Shown one piece after another: positions 1-12,154 of a stretch of DNA of 64,000 nucleotides; position 1 is the first letter of the stretch, and each line of letters opens with the position of its first letter. The stretch is from Fulvia fulva (lineage: Eukaryota > Ascomycota > Dothideomycetes > Mycosphaerellales > Mycosphaerellaceae): positions 2,604,001 to 2,668,000 of the forward strand of contig NC_063021.1 of NCBI RefSeq assembly GCF_020509005.1, given 5' to 3'. The notes beneath the pieces were generated by a model. That model worked only from the letters and a program-made list of their open reading frames with translations. It made no database searches and was not told the DNA's origin. Both the position numbers and the translations under genes were made by a program.

Positions 1-3000
1 TCAACTTGAAACTAGGATTAGAAGCGTAGCGACCCTATAAGAAGGCCTTTAGTATAAACCCGGATCAGCTAGTAGTCGTTAAGAAATTCATTAATAATAG
101 TATAGCTAACGGTACGGTTGAACCATCTAAATTAGACATATCGTCTCCCGTATTGATTATTAAAAAGCTAGGAGGCGGACTCTAGGTCTACGTCGACTAC
201 TATACCCTAAATACTATTATAGTCAAGGACCGATACCTAATACCTCTATTAAGAGAGACACTTAAGCGAGTTTCTAAGGCCAAGTAGTTTACTAAGCTTA
301 ATATCGTTGCCGTACTTAATAATATAGGTATCCGTAAGGGGGACGGATAGATAACCGCCTTTATTACTAGGTATAGATTATACTAGTTTAAGGTCCTTCC
401 GTTCGGCCTCTATAATAGCCCGAGTAGTTAGTAGCGTAAGATCAACGACATCCTCCGAGAATTTCTAGACGACTTTACTATAGTATACCTCGATAACGTC
501 CTAATTTATATAGACTTATAGAGCTTACGTACGAAAGGTCCTTTATAGACTATAGGATATAGGGCTACTAGTAGATATCGACAAGTGTGAATTCTACGTT
601 AAACGAATTAAATAGTTAGGCCTTATTATTACGACGGAGGGCGTTAAGATAGACCGTATAAAGATTAAAGCTATTATAAACTAGGAGGTGCCTCGTAACG
701 TTAAGGACGTTCTTACGTTCCTTAGCTTTACTAGATTCTATAGGAAGTTTATCTACGCCTTCTCTAAAGTAACCGCGTACCTTATAGACCTTACAAAGAT
801 AGGTAAGAAGAGTAAAGTCGACGGCAAGGTAGTTAAGAAGCTACCCTTCGTATAGACCTAATAGTACGATATAGCCTTTAAGGAACTTAAGTAGCGCTTT
901 AGCTAAGTAGGTATACTAGCCTATTATTAACTAGGCGAGTAGATTTAGGTAGAAATAGACTCTAGCGACTAGGTTAATATAGGGGTACTGTTATAGATAA
1001 TTAACGGCGTCTTTAGACCCGTAGCGTTCTACTTAAAGAAGCTTAGTCCGTAAGAATATAACTACGACACTTACGATAAAGAGCTACTAGCTATCGTTAA
1101 GGCGTTCGAGGAATAGTAAACGGAACTTATCGGCGCTATAGACGATAAGCTAGTTCGGGTACTTACTAAATACCGTAATCTTAAGTACTTTATAACTATT
1201 AAGTAGCTTAACCGGCGCTAGGTACGCTAGGCTAAGTTCCTATCCTAGTTCAACTTTAAGATTAGCTATTGCCCGGGCGCCTAAGGAACGAAACTAGATA
1301 GTCTTACTCATCGCTCTTAAGACATACCGGCGGGGATAGACGATACTAGAACGTAGTATTAATAATAGACTATTCTAAAACCCTATAACCTAGACATCGT
1401 TACTTAGTTTACTATATAAGTATAGGACGACCTACTAATAAACTATTAAGTACTATTAATTTACGACTCGGACGATAAAGAAGAAGACTACTATACTAGC
1501 GATATCGCTACCCCCCGGCGATTAACCCGCCTCGCCTAGCGAGACGTAATATAGCCTTGACTCGAACTAAACGACGCCGAGGTAGGTAGTAACGTCGACT
1601 CGGAACTAGATAGTAGAGTCCTAGTCGAAGAGATACCTAGTAACGAGTAACCTATCGAAGGAAGTAAAGAGCCGTTAGGCGAACCTACGCTACTAGAGGA
1701 ACGGGAGTAAACGGAGTTATATAAAGAAGAACTATATATAGAAGTATATAATAGCCGGTCTTTAACGACACGTATACTTAAACTAAAGTCCGATCTCTAG
1801 TAGGGGACCGCTAACGTATAGCTATAATAATAGAAGATCGCCGTATTAGATTACGAAATTATCGCGGATCGACTTTATATCGACAAAGCCTTATATATCC
1901 TAGCCTTTTCGAACCTCCGTACCCGGATAGTACGTAAATACTATAATAGTAGAGTAGCTAGCCACTAAGGTATAGTAAGGACTTTTGATCTACTATAGAG
2001 GCAAAACCTCTTCTAGCCTAGTATAGTAAGTAACGTCGTAAGATACGTACGATACTACCTAATATATAGGCGCTCGACTCTATTAAGACTAATAAAGTGA
2101 GGCACCCTATTCCTATACTATACGCCCGGTTACGAATAGAAGTATGTTACCGTAGACTTTCTTATCGACCTACCCGCTAGTAAAGATCCTAATACTAGAC
2201 CAATCTATAAATATATTATAATAGTTACCGATATACTAACTAAACGCGTACGGCTACTCCCTACTAATAACTTAAACGCTAAGTACGCCGCTACCTTGTT
2301 CTATAAGTATATATTTCCTATATACGGCCTACCGGAGGTAGTCGTAAGTAATAGAGGCACGTAATTTGTTAGCGCGCTCTTCCGTAGACTCTACGTAAGG
2401 CTTCGTATCTACTAAAGTCTTTCTATAGCCTTCTATCTAGAAACGGATAGGCAATTAGAACGTATAAACTAAGTACTCGAATAGTATATCAGCGCCTATA
2501 CTAACTATTAATAAGATAACTAGGTCGAGTTAATACCCGACGCGGAGTTCGCCCTTAATAATTACGAGTCTATAAGTACCGGAATAACTCTATTCTTCGC
2601 CGACTCTAGCCGCTACCCGCGGATAGAGTTTAGTAGCCTAGCTATACTATAAGTTATAGCTCGGGAAGTACCTAACGTCGAGGCCGCTAACGCGTTAGTT
2701 AAAAATATATAAGACACTTAAGTATAGATACGGCGGGTACTCGAGTCTATACGCCGCGACCGCCTAGACGAGCTACGTAACGTATATACTTTTACGTAAG
2801 TATAAACGGCCGACGCCGTAAACACTCGGCGAGTACTAGCGCCTACCTACTAGCCTAACGATATAGTTCTACTAGATGCCCGTAATATTAAGACTATACG
2901 CCTAAGTAAGAAACTCGATTATAAGTTCCTTAGACCGTTTCGAGTCGTTAGGGCCGTAGGTAGACGCTCGTATAAACTCGAATTTAGCGATAGGATATAA

Positions 3001-3480
3001 ATCTATAAAGTGTTCTATACGAGTAAGTTACGCCGCGTAGTAACCGAAGGGATACCTAGATAACGTAAACTACTACTAGCGGCCGTAATCGTCGAATGTA
3101 AAGGCTAGATATTAGAGGAACACGAAGTAGAGGATCTAGTAGATTCTAAGATTAGGTATAACGATATATAGTATATAGTTATTTAGAAGGATCGTATACG
3201 GAGCTAGGCTAAGTAGTTAGCTATACTACCTAGATATAAAGAACTCGTAATCGCGTTCTACTAGCTATACCTAGATAAACCTAAGCCTACCTTCGACGGA
3301 GTCGATTAGCTAGAAACTTAATACGGGCTAGCGCTAATCCTTAGACCGTATATATAAACGCGGCATAACTATATCTTCCTTAATAAAGCTCTCGAAACTA
3401 GTACCGGTATTAGTACTAGCGATAGCCCTCTATACGCTCCGAGTATTAAACGTAGAAACGTCGTAGGAGCTCCTTATTCG
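1..3480 (+). pseudogene. RIP-mutated Ty3/gypsy pol (RT, RNase H, integrase, chromodomain), 5' end outside window
   Basis: Read on the plus strand through many TAG and TAA codons, this is a gypsy polyprotein. The RT begins near 120-300 with recognisable KxGGGL and FTKLDIVAAFN-like blocks. The catalytic YLDD reads YLDN near 485-505, a TpG to TpA change. RNase H follows at about 950-1300, then the integrase zinc region at about 1900-2060 and the DDE core at about 2140-2560. A chromodomain-like region lies at about 3090-3260, just before the polypurine tract. The domain order is that of a chromovirus. It resembles the intact element at 14781-22002 but has a different LTR, so it is a separate family. 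It has no coding capacity. The gag, protease and 5' LTR lie to the left of the window. Confidence 0.85.
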
Positions 3481-3494
3481 AGGAGGGGGGGTAC
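3481..3494 (+). other. Polypurine tract of the first gypsy element
   Basis: A purine run (AGGAGGGGGGGTAC) lies directly before the LTR start TGTTATAAG. The same GGAGGGGGG-TAC arrangement precedes the 3' LTR of the intact gypsy, which supports the strand and the LTR boundary. Confidence 0.75.
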
Positions 3495-3692
3495 TGTTAT
3501 AAGACAGCCCTTTTTACGAACTACCTCGTAATATAGTATCGTTAGCTATACGCTCGCGCGCTAGCGGCCGCTAGTACCCGCTAGCTCGATTTGCGCTACT
3601 TTATCTTCTCGCGCTTCTTACGCTCTCTTAGATAGCTCGCGTAACTATATATGTCTTTGCCCGACCCTATTATAGTACTCTCGCCCGTAATA
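3495..3692 (+). repeat. 3' LTR of the first gypsy element
   Basis: A 198-bp LTR begins TGTTATAAG right after the polypurine tract and ends CCCGTAATA, a RIP form of a CA terminus. The partner LTR lies outside the window, so the end is inferred from the terminus alone. The possible TSD (AGCCC, 3693-3697) cannot be checked here. Confidence 0.65.
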
Positions 3693-3697
3693 AGCCC

Positions 3698-3886
3698 GGA
3701 CTACTATTACCTAGGAGTTACCTAACGTAGCTAGGCACCTCCGCGGCGTTTAGAGCTAAAGAAATAGGGTAAAGAGAACTTTAAGCTATCTAAATGAAAT
3801 AAGGTAAAACTCCCTTAATTCTAGGGGTAGTAGCCTACTTTATAGATCGTTAGAATAGCCTTAATAAGGGCTTTCAAATATATTAT
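3698..3886 (-). repeat. Detached 5'-end block of LINE family F
   Basis: About 190 bp match, with RIP-type differences, the 5' terminal region of the two long family F copies (8712-8893 and 60355-60545). No LINE coding sequence follows on its 3' side, where the gypsy LTR begins, so this is a remnant of a copy whose body was lost. The next 80 bp (3887-3969) hold nothing I recognise. Confidence 0.6.
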
Positions 3887-4099
3887 GTTTAGTAATAGCG
3901 CCTAATCGCCCGGGTAAAACGAGTCTCGAGAAGTCTCTATCTTTAATACTCTATATAAGCCCGTATAATAGATAGATAGATAGATTTGTCATTCCCCTAT
4001 TCTAGGACCCTATTCGGCCTATATAGGTATATATCTATTATTATATACAAAGGGAAACCTAAATAGGTGAAAACCCTTCCCGCCCCCGACTTCTCCTTA

Positions 4100-7000
4100 T
4101 CTAGATTAGCTTTCCCTCTAAACGTACGTAGTCTATGTCACTGCCCTATTAGCCCCCGCTCCTAGCTAGTCTCGTCGCGCTACGCCGTGTCCTCTCTTCC
4201 TATACTACTCTTACTAGGCGGTACTGTTCTAGCTAGCCCTTCTCTAGTATCTAGTTTGTAATACGCCGTAGGTCCTTAGCGTTGTTAAGAAGTGCCCTAA
4301 TCGTCCGGTTCCTCGTCTTTGCTATCTACTCCCCCCTTCCTAGCGACCACCTCGGATAGACGAGGAGTACGTACCGTACGTTCTAGGAGTAATAGCTATA
4401 GGGGTAGCTAGTATTTATGTATTCTAGAACCTTCCTCTATAAGAGGTACCCCTAGAGGCCGATATGTTCGCTTCGTAGTTAGGTTACTATACTACTCTAT
4501 ACCCTCGTAAGGCGGTAGTAGATAAGCTTCGGGGGGTACTTCACCGCGGACTTTGTAGCTAACTATTCCTTAGGTTGTCCCGCTAGCTAAGGGCGTCTAC
4601 TATACCCTACAACCTAGTTGTTCTACCTCGTTTTCTATAGTTACTCTATAAACGATTTCTTACCTTCCTATTATATTACTAGCTATTCGTCCCTTACCCG
4701 GTAGTTCGGCTCGTTTCCGCGTCGAATACCCTTATACGCTAGTACTAATTCGCGGGCCCTTACGACTATACTAGCGATGACCTTCTATACTAGGTACTAT
4801 ACCGACTTACCTAAGTAGGAGGTCCGTAGTCCCTAGATATATAGGTCGATCGGCGGTATAGCGGTCTCGTACTTAAGTATCCTTATTAGTATCGACTTAT
4901 ATACCCCGGTAACCTTCCTTAGGCATTAGTTTTAGATCTTCGCTAGCGGCGCGACGAGTCCCTTTAATAGGTAGGCCCTCTCGCCTAAGGACTACACTTG
5001 GCTACTATAGGTAAGGACTGGCCGTATAATAGCCGTATATAGGAGTCGTAACTACCGAAAGTCCGCGCCCTATATAGACGTAGTAAGCCTCTAGTATAAT
5101 GCTATATTCTGTTTAGCTTTCCGTAATATTGCCTCTACGTACTTTCTCTACCGTAGCGCCGGGTCTACCTATAGTCCGAGGATCCTAAGCTGATTTGCCG
5201 GGCTAGTCGTATACCCCTATATCTAGATAGAAGCTTATATATTATAGAACCGTAGCCGGCGCGTAAAGTATATTAGATTGTACTTTTCTAGGGTAAACCG
5301 AGCTCTATACCTCCTAGCCTAGTCCTCGTAGATCTTATACTTCTCTTCTAGTAGCCTATAGTTCTCCTTAGTCGAGGAAGACTACGCTAGGATGTTCGTG
5401 TCGTCTACGAAGCCGCTCGTAGCGGTATTCTAGGATTCTAGGGCTAGGAGTACCGTCGCTATAAAGAAGAGAAACAGAATAGGTACTAGCGTTAAGCCTT
5501 ACGGGATTCTAGTATAGACTACTTGAAATAGGCTTTTATACTAACCGACTAGGATCGACGTACTATAGTTTTAGAGGTAGGACCGTATAAAGTTAATAAG
5601 CTACTTAGGGAGTCCTTTCGACCTTAGGATATAGAGTAGCCGCGGGTATAATACGTAGTCGAAGGCTCCCGATATATCTAGACTAAGTAAGAATGCTACC
5701 TTGTCCCTAATCTTATACTAGATAGCCTTTACCTAAGAGGTAATAACTTCTATCGCGGATAGCGTCGATCGCTATAGGCGCGTACCTATCTAGGTGTCCG
5801 GGAGTAGGGAGTATTCCTCTACCGCCTCGGAGAGTCTCGTTATAACTAGCTTCCTAAGCGTCCTCCTAAGAGTATTAAGGAGCGTAATTGGGCGGTACGA
5901 CTTTACCTACGTATAGTCTTCCTTTTACGGCTTACGTAGGACTACTATCGTCGATTGTTTAAATACTACCGGGTAGTATCCGGTCTATAGGCAGGCGTTA
6001 AAGATCGCTACGACTACTTAGGCTAGTTGATCTCTATACTTCTTTAGTAGCTCGTTTAGGATCCTATCCGGCCCCGGGGCTTTTTTCGCCGGTAACTTCT
6101 TAAGTATAGCGGTAATATCTCCCTCGGGTATATCCTATTAGACCGCGATACTAGGGGCTAGGGGAGTAGAGCTATTTATATCGCTTAGATTAGCCTCGAC
6201 TAGGGGCGGGAAGAACTTACTAGCTAGTAGACGCGCCTTAGCCTTAGGGTAGCTAACCGGGCTACTAGGCGATTATAGCGCTAGGATAGAGAAGGAGGGG
6301 CCCTATATAGGGTCCTATCGGGCCCATTTTGCTAGCTTCTATATCCTCGCTAGCTTACCGGCGATTTCTTCTACTATTACTCTCTAGCCGACTATTTTCT
6401 CCTCCGTATTATAGCCTTCTTCTATTAGTATACCTCCCTTTATACGTTCTAGGCCTCCTCGCTATAGCTACTCGTCTATACCCGGCGGGCTCTCCTTACT
6501 TCTCTTACTACCGTAGTATACTATAGCGTCTAGTATAGTTTAGACTATATTATTAGTTAGGTAAGCGGAACGTAAAGTAAGGTCGCTTTTCTTATTTCGT
6601 CTATTTACCCTTAGACTACCTCGTCTATCTCGTCTTTACTATTATATTACTACTACGCGATCTAGACTAGCCTCTCGGAGTTATTAAGGTATACCTAGAT
6701 ATTAGCCTAGTAGGCCTTTCCTTAGTTTAGCTTAGGGGTTCTCGCGAGTATATATTATATCTTTATCGTAATAGAGGTCCTAACTAGTATATAGTCTAAC
6801 GACGCCTCGAGTTTATGTTCGATCCTATAGTAGGTTACTATATAGTAGTAGCTATCTTAGATCTAGGAGAGGTCGATCGTGCCTTAGAGTCCCCCTCTCT
6901 TCTAGGTGCCTAGGTCCTCCGGGGTATTAAGGGTAATTACGTTACTCGCTATTAAGTCGAGTACTTCGTTAGCTATAGGGTACGGCTATATAAGGCTTTC

Positions 7001-7490
7001 CTAGGAAGGGTAATATATATTAAAGTCTCCTACTACGATATAGTACCCTTGTCTCTTAAGCGTACTGTCTAGGTGTCTATAGACCCTAAGGTCGCGGCTA
7101 GACCTCGAGGCTAGCGGTTATATATATAGGTTGTATATCTAGGTACTACCTACGTAGAGGGAAGTAATATCGCCCCCGCCTTCTTCGTCTACGTAGTATA
7201 CTACCTCCCAGTCGGATTCTAGTATGTCCTTACTAATATAGAAGCACGTACGGGGTCTACCGTCGCCTCGTAGGTATGTCGTATAGCCTAGTGACTTATA
7301 GGTCGTTAGTCTCTTATAGTACGGGTTAATCTATAGCTCCTAGATTACTAGGACGTAGTAGACGTACGGGTCCGCCTTGTATAGGAAATAGTTCTAGACT
7401 ATATCCTTGCTATAGTTAACGTTATACTAGATAATACTAAGCGTGTCGAGGCTAGTTATCGTTATCGATAATCATTTCCTCTATAATATC
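4100..7490 (-). pseudogene. LINE F1 ORF2 relic (endonuclease and reverse transcriptase)
   Basis: In minus-strand translation the RT motif GFVDDTN is legible at 5394-5414. It is followed downstream by the C-terminal region of a Tad1/I-type LINE ORF2, and an EEP-type endonuclease region lies upstream at about 6900-7480. Many Trp and Gln codons read TAG or TAA. The order endonuclease, RT, C-terminal zinc region is the same as in the near-intact LINE at 35984-39370. The ends are approximate because the frame is broken throughout. A 65-codon plus-strand ORF at 6329-6526 is antisense noise. Confidence 0.75.
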
Positions 7491-7499
7491 CTATGTCCT

Positions 7500-8690
7500 A
7501 CTGCCTTATACGTCCTAGTCTACGCCTATCGGCTATATACTAAAGGGGAGTCGGGCCTAGTTAGATTCCCTCGCCGTAGCTAGTAGAGTACGTAGCCTCC
7601 CGTACGCCGTAGGTTACGTATCCTTTATATTATTCTCGGCCCTAGGGCGCTTATACCCGACCGCCGCTAGCTAGTTCCGGTATAGACTAGCCTTACGGTC
7701 GCCGTAGAATCTTAGGGCGACGGTTCTGTTTATAATTGCCTTGTTTTTTGCTAGTTTCCGCTATAGGCATTCCGCGCTATACGATAGGTAGTGCCCCGGA
7801 CAGTTCGCGTACCGTCTCGTAGCCGATATATAGTCCCTAGATATATAGTCTTCTATATAGTTCGAATAGGCCTACTTGTTTATATACGTATAGGTTTAGT
7901 GTCTATACTCTTAGCATTTGAAGTATTAGAGGACGCGAAAGTATAAGGAGTACTTTTCGACTATCTTAAGGCTATATTACTAGATTAGGCCTTATTCTAT
8001 TACTAGATCCGCCGCTTTTGCGTCTTATAGCTATACGATTAGCGCCGAGGCCTTCTTGCCTTCTAGCCATTTCCTATAGAGCTAAGTCGCCTTCTAGATT
8101 AGAGAGTTAAGAGTGACCGGGTTATCCTCTTAGAGAGTACGTAGGTGACCTTAGTTAGTTAGGTCGAACTCCTTAGGTATATCGTAGACTAGGATTGTAA
8201 ATTGCTTCGTTAAGACCTTCGCTAATGCCGTAACCTTAGATACCTACTATAGCTATACCTCTAGGTACCTCCTAGTAGTAGTAGAGCTAGTATAGATCTA
8301 TAGAGTACCGTTAGACTATTAGTTCACTACGACTACCCCTAGTTAATTAATTCGTTAGGCGAGCTCCTTGTTTAATAGCTTCGTAACTTCGGCCTAGTCT
8401 TTCTTTACTATAATACGGATCGTAACTATATCGTACGTTAGGCGGAGGCCTAGTATTAATACCGCGACCGATGCCTAGCTATAGGAGTGTTGCTTCCGGG
8501 TAGCCTTATTAATCGCCTAGGACGTCGTCCTTATTTCTTATCACCCTCGGTTATACGATAGTATAAGCGCCGTACGTAGCTAAGTGATTATTACCTATAG
8601 AGACCGGTATAGGAGCTAATCGTTAGTTTCTATACTTTTTGCGTCCTCTATAAGTTGCTACTAGTTGTCTTAGGGGGGCTTCGCCTATAG
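7500..8690 (-). pseudogene. LINE F1 ORF1 relic (gag-like, zinc knuckles)
   Basis: Minus-strand translation gives a gag-like protein upstream of ORF2, with cysteine/histidine knuckle remnants around 7780-7900 (for example CPGHY). This position matches ORF1 of Tad1/I-clade LINEs, an RNA-binding protein with CCHC motifs. It is RIP-mutated and not functional. Its limits are approximate. Confidence 0.55.
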
Positions 8691-8893
8691 GGCCGTAGGC
8701 GCCGTTAGTACCGTAGCCTAGGCTACTATTGCCTAGGAGTTGCCTAATATAGCTAGGCACCTCCGCGGCGTTTAGAGCTGAAGAAATAGGGTGAAGAGAG
8801 CTTCAAGCTGTCTAGATTAAATGAGGTAGAACTCCCTCAATTCTAGGGGCAGTGGCCTGCTTTATATATCGTTAGAATAGCCTTAATAAGAGC

Positions 8894-10088
8894 TTTCGAA
8901 TGTTACGATTAGTAATAGTCAAAACGTCCGTCCGGGGTTTTTTTAAGAGACCTTATTAAGTTATAATAAATAGACATAGACCGTAAGTAACGGATATACG
9001 ATATCTTCGTAGCTATACGGTCTAAGCTTTCTACCTACCTTATCCGTATAACGACCTAGTTAGAATAAGAGCTTATATATAGCCGGACTACCCTTAGAGC
9101 GAAATACTAGGCTCTTAAGGATTAGTATAGCCTAGACAATATACTACGTAAACGGTAGCTTATACTTAAGCTATTAAGGCTATAGAAGGCTAGCGTATAT
9201 AGAACCGATAATTAGTACTTAGACTAGTCAGTTTTATAGACTAAGATACTTAAGTATAACTATACTAAGTACGACGACCTTAGTAGATACTTCCTACTTA
9301 CTATTTAGTAGAAGTAGGCTCTAGCCTACGGTACTTCTCTATATAACGAGTAGAAGCGTAATAAGATATTACTATAAAAGCTTACTAAGTATTACCTCGA
9401 GTAGATACGTAATACTATACTAGTAATAACTAACGGTCGATTAGTCTTCGTAACCTTCCCCGGAGAACCCTTAGTAGAGGAGGAAATAGTACCTACTATA
9501 GTAGGGGGTACTAGTTAAAAGGAGTTTACTAATATACGTAGTAGTAGCCGCGGCTGTAGTAATAATTGCGGTAATAATAGTAATAGTAAGAGTATAAATA
9601 ACGATAAGCTAAGCGGGTACTAGAACCTTACTAGTAAGTCCAAAGATAATTACTATAAGAGCCTCTTTATATATAAGATAATTAACCCTAATAAGCGACC
9701 GTTATCTAATAAACGCTCTAACTAGTAGAAGAAGTACTAGAACAACTTTATTAAGTACTACTTAGACAATAACGGTAAACGGCCACTCGGTATATTAACC
9801 CGTAATAATCGTACCGATAAGGAACGTAATAAGGCTATCGCTAATACGAAGGTATTACTAAGTAATAAAGGATTCGTTAGGCTTACTATTCTATCGAGCT
9901 TAGTTAGTAAACTAGGCATTAACTTTAGGGATTACTAGGTAAATAATAACTATTTAGATACTTATATAATGAATGACTATAACTAGGAGGGTATAGAGTT
10001 TATGATAGAGCGCCTTACTACCTTAGAGATCTATACTAGAATAACTACCTTTCTAATTATAGCGTTAGAGCGTATTCATAACGTAAAG
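8894..10088 (+). pseudogene. Unclassified LTR-element relic, gag-like part
   Basis: No intact ORF. Plus-strand translation through RIP stops gives long open stretches rich in Asn, Ser and Lys (about 9250-10080), compatible with a retrotransposon gag, but I see no diagnostic motif. It is interrupted at 10089 by the pogo-like transposon. What follows (from 11926, then 12155-12957) reads as integrase in the same direction, so both parts may be one Copia-like element. The assignment is tentative. Confidence 0.35.
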
Positions 10089-10090
10089 TA

Positions 10091-10125
10091 CTAGTAAGCT
10101 AGGAACACTAGTAAGCTAGGAATTT
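10091..10125 (+). repeat. Left terminal inverted repeat of the pogo-like element
   Basis: It pairs with 11889-11923 over about 35 bp; the mismatches are C/T or G/A. Two tandem copies of CTAGTAAGCTAGGAA-like units may be transposase binding sites, an inference from similar subterminal repeats in this superfamily. Confidence 0.8.
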
Positions 10126-10239
10126 CGTCTTAGTACGACTAACTTCTTAATTATCGTACTATACCTCAATAATATAATATATAATCGTCTAATAAAGAAG
10201 ACAGAATTGCTCTTGCCCTCTCTACCTATCGTTAGGGCT

Positions 10240-11810
10240 AATTTTCGAATCTCCTACGCGTAGCTATAGTATATTACGTACCTTATTCGACGCTAACTAG
10301 CCGGTACTACGGAGTTACTCCTCGCGTCGATACTCGCCCTATCTAGTATAAACTTACGTTAACTAGAGAATAGACAATTGTTCGATATATCCTCGACATC
10401 GACTCGTAAGGATTCGCGCCTACTCTTAGCGAGGCAGTAGATATAGCGGATAAGCTACTCGGTAAACGCGACGCGGATCCGGTAGGTAAGAACTAGGTAG
10501 AGAGATTCGTTTCGCGCTCTACCGAGCTTAAAACGGCCTTTAACCGAGCGAAGGACCGTTAGAGAATACTCTAGGAAGATCTAGAAGTTATAAGCGCCTA
10601 GTTCAAGCTTATATTAGAGACGATTGCTAAGTATAGCGTATATAACGAGGATGTGTATAACTTCAATAAAACGGGCTTTTAAATAGGCGTAATTCGCTCT
10701 ATAAAAGTCGTTACTAGCTCAGAGCGACGCTCTCGCCCTACGGCTACTTAGCCTAGTAATAGAGAGTAGGTTATAGTTATTTAGAGTATCTATACCGCTA
10801 GCTCCTCGAGCCTGCCCTTTATAATCTATAAAGGGCGCGTCTATATTTTAGTATAGTACGAAGAGGTAGATATACCGCGGAATTAGAAGCTTACGGTCTC
10901 CGAGAATAGATAGATAAATAACGTACTTAGCCTCGAGTAGTTAAAGCACTTTAACGCGTATATAGCGGCGCGTTCTATAGGTAGCTATAGGTTACTTATT
11001 TTAGACGGCTATAGGAGCTATTTGAACTAGGGTTTTAAGGACTACTATCTAGACTATAAGATCCTTACGCTCTATATACCGGCGTATTCGTTGTCTATTC
11101 TATAGCCTCTTAACGTAGTTTGTTTTACGCCGTTAAAGCTAAAGTACTTATAACGCGTACGGGACTGAGCGCGTTAGCGTATATTCTATAATAATAAAGA
11201 AACCTTTCTTCCGGCGTTTAAAGACGCGTTTTTCGATATATTTACCGCGTCAAACTATAAGAAGGCCTTTAGGGCTATAGGTTTAGTTCCTATTAACGCG
11301 TAAGTAGTACTAAATCGCCTTAATATACGCCTACGAACCCTACTAGGACTACCCCCGCCTTAGACGACATTATAGTAGTCTTAAACTCTAAGTAATTTAA
11401 AGGAGTTTACGTCGTAATGTAAGCTTATATACGACGCTATACTGAACAACTCCAAAACAGCTTCTAATAGCTTCTCTTAGCTTATAAGAGGCGGCGAAGT
11501 AATACTATAAGAGACTACGCTTCTTAGAGCTCGTAACTCTAAGCTTAAACAATAAGTTAAGACTCTTATAAATCGCCGATCTCGTAAATAAAAGCGTCTC
11601 TAGTACGGCAGGGTCTTAGAGTATAGAGTTGGCTCGTTATAGGTAGTCGTTGAGTCGTTAAAGGCTATAGAATAGTTAAAGAAGAGTCGTAGGTCAGAGG
11701 GTACGAAAGAGGGCTAGCTAAGTAGACGGCGGTATAGTAACTACGGTCGGACTAGCTATAACGTACGAACGTACTAGGAAGACAAAGAGAACAATTCTGA
11801 ATTGGATAAG
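10240..11810 (+). pseudogene. pogo-family transposase relic (CENP-B-like HTH and DDD/DDE domain)
   Basis: Plus-strand translation gives a Tc5/CENP-B-type helix-turn-helix region at about 10240-10480, a linker, and the DDE_1-type nuclease. The first catalytic block (NFDKTGF-like) has its Asp codon as AAT at 10665-10667, a G to A change. The second Asp sits in ILDGYRS at 11004-11006. The third region follows at about 11080-11300. Several TAG and TAA codons interrupt the frame. The protein cut and joined the element at TA targets when active; this copy cannot. Confidence 0.75.
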
Positions 11811-11888
11811 AGGATTGAGTTCACTAGTTCTCGATTTAATAGTAATGAAAACAATTAATGAAGAATACGAGTTAGTTATACTAAAATA

Positions 11889-11923
11889 GAATTCCTAGCT
11901 TACTAGTATTCCTAGCTTACTAG
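11889..11923 (-). repeat. Right terminal inverted repeat of the pogo-like element
   Basis: Reverse complement of 10091-10125 with a few transition differences. It is followed by TA at 11924-11925. Confidence 0.8.
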
Positions 11924-11956
11924 TACTTTACGTTCTAGCTATATCTAGTAGGATCT

Positions 11957-12149
11957 TATTACGATTTACCTCGTAAGGCTGTACTAAGTGTCACGTGACC
12001 TCGTGCGCTAGCGCGCTCGGACCCTAGACCCCGACCTCGGCGTTTACTTTATTACGGCTTTACGACTTTCTTATCTTCTCTTCTTCGTAGAACTTATTTA
12101 ATATCAAGGTGTTTATACGTTTACGCCCTATATCGCCTTATCCGTATTA
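11957..12149 (-). repeat. Solo LTR of the element D family
   Basis: 193 bp similar over its whole length, in reverse orientation, to the 195-bp LTRs of element D (31212-31406 and 50180-50374). Perfect 5-bp TSDs GATCT flank it at 11952-11956 and 12150-12154. No internal sequence is present, so it is the product of LTR-LTR recombination. It holds a CACGTG E-box (TCACGTGAC). Confidence 0.85.
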
Positions 12150-12154
12150 GATCT

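Larger units (their letters stand above)
3970..8893 (-). mobile_element. LINE family F, copy F1 (long, RIP-mutated)
   Basis: A non-LTR retrotransposon on the minus strand. Its 3' end is at low coordinates, with a (GATA)n/(TATC)n tail at 3970-3985 and a conserved 3' UTR hairpin at about 4050-4100. Its 5' end is near 8893. Family F is also present at 22003-22325, 28701-29346 and 53768-60545. RIP is heavy. I found no convincing TSD, so the flanks may have been rearranged. Around 7541-7556 it holds the uninterrupted version of the site where LINE H3 sits inside copy F2. Confidence 0.85.
10091..11923 (+). mobile_element. pogo/Fot1-type DNA transposon (RIP-mutated)
   Basis: A 1,833-bp element bounded by inverted repeats at 10091-10125 and 11889-11923, with TA on both outer sides (10089-10090 and 11924-11925), as expected for Tc1/mariner/pogo insertions. 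Each inverted repeat carries a tandem direct repeat of ACTAGTAAGCTAGGAA-type units. The length fits Fot1-like elements (about 1.9 kb). The inverted symmetry continues 8 bp beyond the TA on each side (ACGTAAAG / CTTTACGT), so the exact boundary is open. Confidence 0.8.

Noticed and set aside
3970..3985. GATA tetranucleotide repeats at many places, considered as independent microsatellites
   Set aside because: Each lies at the 3' end of a LINE copy, most with a TSD directly outside, so they are LINE tails.
6329..6526. 65-codon ORF with Leu-rich, membrane-like translation
   Set aside because: Antisense to the LINE F1 ORF2 relic; the paralogous position in F2 is not open.
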